Notes under the pieces: model-generated | Told to the model about the DNA's origin: nothing | Database searches by the model: none | What the model saw: only the letters and a program-made list of their open reading frames with translations | DNA from: an uncultured Bacteroidales bacterium | GTDB lineage: Bacteria > Bacteroidota > Bacteroidia > Bacteroidales > UBA932 | Direction of reading: 5' to 3' | DNA: 64,000 nucleotides | Assembly: GCA_900321715.1 (NCBI GenBank) | Contig: ONXC01000003.1 | Location: 62,001-126,000 of the forward strand | Translations under genes and position numbers: made by a program | Part shown: one piece after another, positions 60,547 to 64,000 of the stretch | Layout: every line of letters begins with the position of its first letter | Numbering within the stretch: position 1 is the stretch's first letter

Positions 60547-63141
60547 ATGAAAAAGTGTCTGTTTTTATTCATCCTTCTACTGCAAAATTGGAGTTTGTTT
60601 GCAGATGGCTTCTATTGCAAGCAGATAGGCATTGAAAACGGACTGTCCCAGTCTTCCGTCACCACCGTCGCTTATGACGACAGAGGGGCCCTATGGATAG
60701 GCACCAGGTTCGGGCTCAACGAGTACAGGAACGGGGAACTTCGCACGGTGATCGGCAGGCAGGACAATTACGGGCAGGGAACTTATGTCTATATGCTCCA
60801 CTGTGACAGCCGCGGAACGCTCTGGACTTCTACTGACAAGGGCCTTTTCAGGTATGATCCGGCGGGGGATCAGTTCATTCAGGAGAGCGAGAGCATGGTT
60901 ACATGCGCGGTGGATACGCCGGACGGCGTGTGGTTCGGGGCGCACTTCGGCCTTAAATACTATTCTTATGATACCGGCGCCCTTTCCGGAGATGACGGTG
61001 ACGTTTACACTGATTACCTTTCTCTGTTCTGCTATAACGGGGCTCTCTATTCCCTTGACAGGAGGGAGGGCCTTTCCGTCCATACGCCTCAGGGGACTAG
61101 GAAAATAGAAATCCCTCACCTTGCCGGAAACCTTGTGATGGCATCGGCCATAGATGGAGATACGCTGTACCTTTCCGTCCTCAATTACGGGCTTGTGGGA
61201 TTCTCCTTAACGGAGATGAATGAGGTCTATACTCTCCAGAGAGGGGAAGGCGGCCTTTCCTCAGAGCCGCTTCTTGCCCTTATGGTGTTTGACGGTGCCC
61301 TGTGGATGGGTTTTGACGGAGACAGCGTATGGATTATGGACCTTCAGACTCACAGGATAGTTCCTCTTGACAGGCAACTGGCGCAGTCCGGGGCCAGGAT
61401 TCCCCTTTCCGTGACCACCCTGTACCCTGACCGCCACGGAAATATCTGGGTGGGCAGCGTCCGTTCCGGTCTGGTTGGCCTGAAACTCTCCCCAATAAAG
61501 GTGTTGTCGCTTACGGGTAAGGATCCGGAGGCGGAAAACGTCATCATTTCCCTCCTTGCATCTGAGGACGGCAATGTCTATCTTGGAACGGATGGAAGCG
61601 GCATATGGCGTTACAATCAGTCGGAGGGGCTCACCTGCCTTGCCGGAAAGGACGGTCTCAAGGTAACCGCTTTGGCCGATTTCGATTCCCGAAGCCTCTG
61701 TCTAGGCACTTACAACAGGGGATATTTCCTGATGGACAGGCAGTCGTTCCGGCTTACACCTTTTATAATTAAGGACAGGGAGACCAATGCGGAGGAATGC
61801 TATAACAGCAACTCTCCGTCCATCTATACGCTCCCTGACGGCCGGATGCTGTTTCTGGCAGTCAATACTTATCTGTACGATCCCCGCACAAGGCGTTTCC
61901 ACCAGTTCAAGGATACAACTGAGGGAGAAGGCCTGGAACTTCTTGTGATAGGGGTTTCAGGAAGCGGAACCATATATGCGTATTCTTCTCCCGGCATTTT
62001 CACCATAGACCTTGAGTCAATGGAACTTAACCTGATTCACAGGGTTGACGCCGGAACCGGGAGCATCAACACGGCCGTCTATCACGGAGGGATGGTGTGG
62101 TTCGGCACCAATTACGGGCTTTATTCTTTCGACCCCCGAAGTTCTCAGGTACAGAAGGTTAACACCGGCCTTTTCTCACGCGTGAGCCGCCTTGAGAGCA
62201 ACGGCGCGGACAACCTCTGGATATCGGCCGACAATACCCTTTTCCTCAGCCGCAACGGCGTCATAGAAGTGACGGGGGAAAACCGCGGCGTCCCGGCCAA
62301 CGAGATTGTTTCCGGAACCTGCGCGCAGGATGGGGCAATATACCTCGGGGGTAACGCCGGCCTTGTGGAGATAGGGTCGGACTGTTATTTCGGAGACCCT
62401 GAAGAGCGAAGGATTGAACTAAAGGACCAGTCCCTTTCTTCAATCAGCCTTCCGTATAACTATCAGTCCCTGTCCCTTTCCGTAAACCTTGACGGAGCAG
62501 ACCCTTTTGAACGCGTGCTGTACCGGTATCAGTTGAATGGTTCGTCGGAGGTGAGCACGGATTCTTTCGACCAGTCCATATCTCTTCCGGCCCTGAAACC
62601 GGGGCACTACAGGCTGCAGGTGTCGTATCTTAAGTCGGACGGCACGTGGAGCAGGTCCCAGACTGTTTCAAGGATTCATATCAGAAGGCCGTGGTATATT
62701 TCCGTGCCGATGCTCCTTCTCTATGCGGTGCTGTTTGTTGCGGCCGCCCAGTTTGGAATAGACAGGCTCAGCCGGAGGCGTGTCCGCGCGATTGAGCGGG
62801 AACTGAAGGCCAGGGACAGCGTTTTCACCGCAAAAGTGGAGGAGTTCATAGAGCAGCATATCACGGAGCCCGGACTCAGCGTGTCGGACCTTGCGGGACA
62901 TATGGCCATGAGCCGCGCTACATTATATTATAAGATGAATGCATCGTTCGGGAAGGGAGTTGCAGAAGTCATTGAGGAAAAGCGTATGGCCATGGCGGAG
63001 GATCTTCTTTCCTCCACATCTTTCTCAATATTAGATATTTCTGAGAAAGTGGGGTACTCTTCACCGCGCTATTTCGCCACCCGTTTCAAACTCCTCCATG
63101 ACGGCCAGACGCCTCTCAAATACCGTAAAGCGCACCAATAA
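60547..63141 (+). CDS. Membrane-bound regulator: periplasmic propeller, Y_Y_Y domain, one helix, AraC domain
   Basis: 864 residues. Signal peptide, then two propellers built of repeats such as DDRGALWIGTRFGLNEY and DRHGNIWVGSVRSGLVGL (about 25-635), a Y_Y_Y-type domain (about 640-712), one membrane helix (about 715-737) and, after a short basic segment, an AraC-type HTH (about 765-864: LSVSDLAGHMAMSRATLYYKM, FSILDISEKVGYSSPRYFATRFK). Hybrid two-component regulators of Bacteroidetes have the same sensor but a histidine kinase and receiver before the AraC domain; both are missing here. It should sense the locus's glycan and activate the divergent SusC operon. Confidence 0.92.
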   Translation: MKKCLFLFILLLQNWSLFADGFYCKQIGIENGLSQSSVTTVAYDDRGALWIGTRFGLNEYRNGELRTVIGRQDNYGQGTYVYMLHCDSRGTLWTSTDKGLFRYDPAGDQFIQESESMVTCAVDTPDGVWFGAHFGLKYYSYDTGALSGDDGDVYTDYLSLFCYNGALYSLDRREGLSVHTPQGTRKIEIPHLAGNLVMASAIDGDTLYLSVLNYGLVGFSLTEMNEVYTLQRGEGGLSSEPLLALMVFDGALWMGFDGDSVWIMDLQTHRIVPLDRQLAQSGARIPLSVTTLYPDRHGNIWVGSVRSGLVGLKLSPIKVLSLTGKDPEAENVIISLLASEDGNVYLGTDGSGIWRYNQSEGLTCLAGKDGLKVTALADFDSRSLCLGTYNRGYFLMDRQSFRLTPFIIKDRETNAEECYNSNSPSIYTLPDGRMLFLAVNTYLYDPRTRRFHQFKDTTEGEGLELLVIGVSGSGTIYAYSSPGIFTIDLESMELNLIHRVDAGTGSINTAVYHGGMVWFGTNYGLYSFDPRSSQVQKVNTGLFSRVSRLESNGADNLWISADNTLFLSRNGVIEVTGENRGVPANEIVSGTCAQDGAIYLGGNAGLVEIGSDCYFGDPEERRIELKDQSLSSISLPYNYQSLSLSVNLDGADPFERVLYRYQLNGSSEVSTDSFDQSISLPALKPGHYRLQVSYLKSDGTWSRSQTVSRIHIRRPWYISVPMLLLYAVLFVAAAQFGIDRLSRRRVRAIERELKARDSVFTAKVEEFIEQHITEPGLSVSDLAGHMAMSRATLYYKMNASFGKGVAEVIEEKRMAMAEDLLSSTSFSILDISEKVGYSSPRYFATRFKLLHDGQTPLKYRKAHQ

Positions 63142-63155
63142 TCCGTAAAAAGGGC

Positions 63156-63163
63156 TAACTTTG
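63156..63163 (+). promoter_or_regulatory. -7 promoter box of the PrsW-like gene
   Basis: TAACTTTG ends 5 nt before ATG 63169, predicting a leaderless mRNA. Confidence 0.6.
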
Positions 63164-63168
63164 CACAT

Positions 63169-63891
63169 ATGTTACACGTGATAGCTCTGGCGGTTCTGCC
63201 CGCCATCATTCTGATTTATTATACATACCAGCAGGACAAACTCCAGAGGGAGCCTGTGGGGAACATTGTGAAGGCGTTTTTCTATGGCTGGGGTTCTGTT
63301 TTTGCGTCCCTTCTCATCTCCATGCCTCTGTTAAGGATGGGAGCGTTTCCGCAGGAGATCACGTCTTTCTGGGGAGCGGTACGCACAGCTTTCCTTGGAG
63401 CTGCAATCCCGGAGGAAACGGCAAAACTCTTCTGCCTGTGGCTGTTTCTCAGAAAATGCCGTGACTTTGACGAGCGTATGGACGGCATTGTCTATGCCGT
63501 TTGCGTGGGTATGGGCTTTGCGGCCTTTGAGAATATCGAGTATCTCTTTGCGTCGGGCTCCGACTGGATCACAACGGGTATAGGCAGGTCCCTTACGGCT
63601 ATTCCCGGCCACTTTGGTTTTGCCGTGATCATGGGTTACTACTATTCACTCAACTGGTTCGACAGGTACCGCGCTCCGGGTGCCGGCATCAAGATGTGGC
63701 TGTATCCCGTTCTGGCTCACGGCATCTATGACACCATTGCAATGCAGTCTGCTGTAACGCCTGAAATGAGCGGAATAATTTCCATCGTAATTCTTCTCTT
63801 CTGCTTCTGGGGAATGAAACTTGCCCGCCGCAAGATGTCCTCCCACCTTCTGGCCGATTCCTATTCGGCCACGGGCATCGATGACCAGTAA
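63169..63891 (+). CDS. PrsW-type intramembrane metalloprotease
   Basis: 240 residues with about seven membrane helices. The PrsW motifs are all present: PEETAK with Glu82/Glu83, FAAFENIEY with Glu121, and histidines His148 (PGHFGF) and His184 (AHGIYD) for the metal. Family members cleave anti-sigma factors or are CAAX-like proteases. The target is unknown, as no anti-sigma gene is nearby. Confidence 0.9.
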   Translation: MLHVIALAVLPAIILIYYTYQQDKLQREPVGNIVKAFFYGWGSVFASLLISMPLLRMGAFPQEITSFWGAVRTAFLGAAIPEETAKLFCLWLFLRKCRDFDERMDGIVYAVCVGMGFAAFENIEYLFASGSDWITTGIGRSLTAIPGHFGFAVIMGYYYSLNWFDRYRAPGAGIKMWLYPVLAHGIYDTIAMQSAVTPEMSGIISIVILLFCFWGMKLARRKMSSHLLADSYSATGIDDQ

Positions 63892-63916
63892 TTTTTGCAA
63901 ATTCAGGATTTTGCAA

Positions 63917-63924
63917 TAACTTTG
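63917..63924 (+). promoter_or_regulatory. Promoter of the tRNA-Leu gene
   Basis: -7 box TAACTTTG with TTTTTG at 63892-63897 as -33, spacing 19 bp. It lies 15 nt before the tRNA. Confidence 0.65.
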
Positions 63925-63939
63925 CAGTCCAACTCCAGG

Positions 63940-64000
63940 GCCCGAGTGGCGGAATGGTAGACGCGCTGGACTCAAAATCCTGTGGTAGTAATACCGTGTG
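63940..64000 (+). tRNA. tRNA-Leu (CAA), 3' part cut by the window end
   Basis: GCCCGAG acceptor strand, D-arm with GGCGGAATGGTAGACGC, and anticodon loop CTCAAAA with anticodon CAA, followed by the beginning of a long variable arm as expected for leucine tRNA. The T-arm and 3' end are outside the window. Confidence 0.9.

Overview
The window looks like a chromosomal segment of a gut-type Bacteroidales bacterium of fairly high G+C. The evidence is two SusC/SusD-type glycan-uptake loci, many lipoproteins with Bacteroidetes-style lipoboxes, an S46 dipeptidyl-peptidase, a NagB/PIG-L fusion, an EF-G2-like protein and about twenty matches to the Bacteroidetes -7 promoter box TAnnTTTG. The closest genus cannot be fixed from the sequence alone. 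Genes are densely packed, with 1-26 bp overlaps common, and no stretch over 300 bp lacks a gene. No phage, insertion sequence, CRISPR array or defence system was recognised.

Layout. 1-7.2 kb: the end of an outer-membrane barrel gene, a Na+-symporter, and a thyA / DHFR-aldose-epimerase fusion / mutS operon. 7.2-12.3 kb: a lipoprotein, a large intergenic inverted repeat, and a glycosyltransferase-YfhO-rnhB operon. 12.3-20.5 kb: S46 peptidase with a barrel protein, divergent from mrp; then an esterase, an EF-G2-like factor, and a peroxidase-OhrR operon with two operator copies. 20.5-29.9 kb (minus strand): a first Sus-like locus of SusC, a SusD fused to a GH16-like domain, a fimbrillin/SusE-like lipoprotein, an arylsulfotransferase-like lipoprotein and a nucleotide-sugar dehydratase. 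30.1-40.3 kb: NagB/PIG-L fusion, nagB, phosphodiesterase, sirtuin, esterase, aquaporin, a GT4-DUF4298 fusion and a small housekeeping cluster. 40.3-46.0 kb: two unknown genes and a shikimate operon aroB, aroD-aroA fusion, aroC; AroC carries a His/Cys-rich tandem repeat. 46.1-63.1 kb: a second Sus-like locus with two SusC/SusD pairs, DUF1735 and PKD lipoproteins and three GH16-fold genes, one without catalytic glutamates, divergent from a membrane-bound propeller-AraC regulator. 63.2-64 kb: a PrsW-like protease and the start of a tRNA-Leu(CAA).

How the genes work together. The second Sus-like locus reads as a complete unit: a periplasmic sensor joined to an AraC domain, two outer-membrane uptake pairs, surface-binding lipoproteins, and secreted GH16 enzymes that cut a beta-glycan. 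The first locus combines uptake with a sulfotransferase-like protein and a sugar dehydratase, so its role may be glycan modification rather than plain breakdown. The shikimate operon would supply chorismate. The thyA-DHFR pair couples dTMP synthesis to folate recycling.

The strongest window-wide signal is the 7-mer GGCCGAT (reverse ATCGGCC). A hand count gives about 120 copies on both strands, roughly ten times a simple base-composition expectation, spread through nearly all genes. It resembles an uptake-signal or HIP1-type repeat. Other highlights are the metal-binding-looking insertion in chorismate synthase, the DHFR-epimerase, SusD-GH16 and AroD-AroA fusions, and a set of promoters placed so close to the start codon that leaderless mRNAs are predicted.
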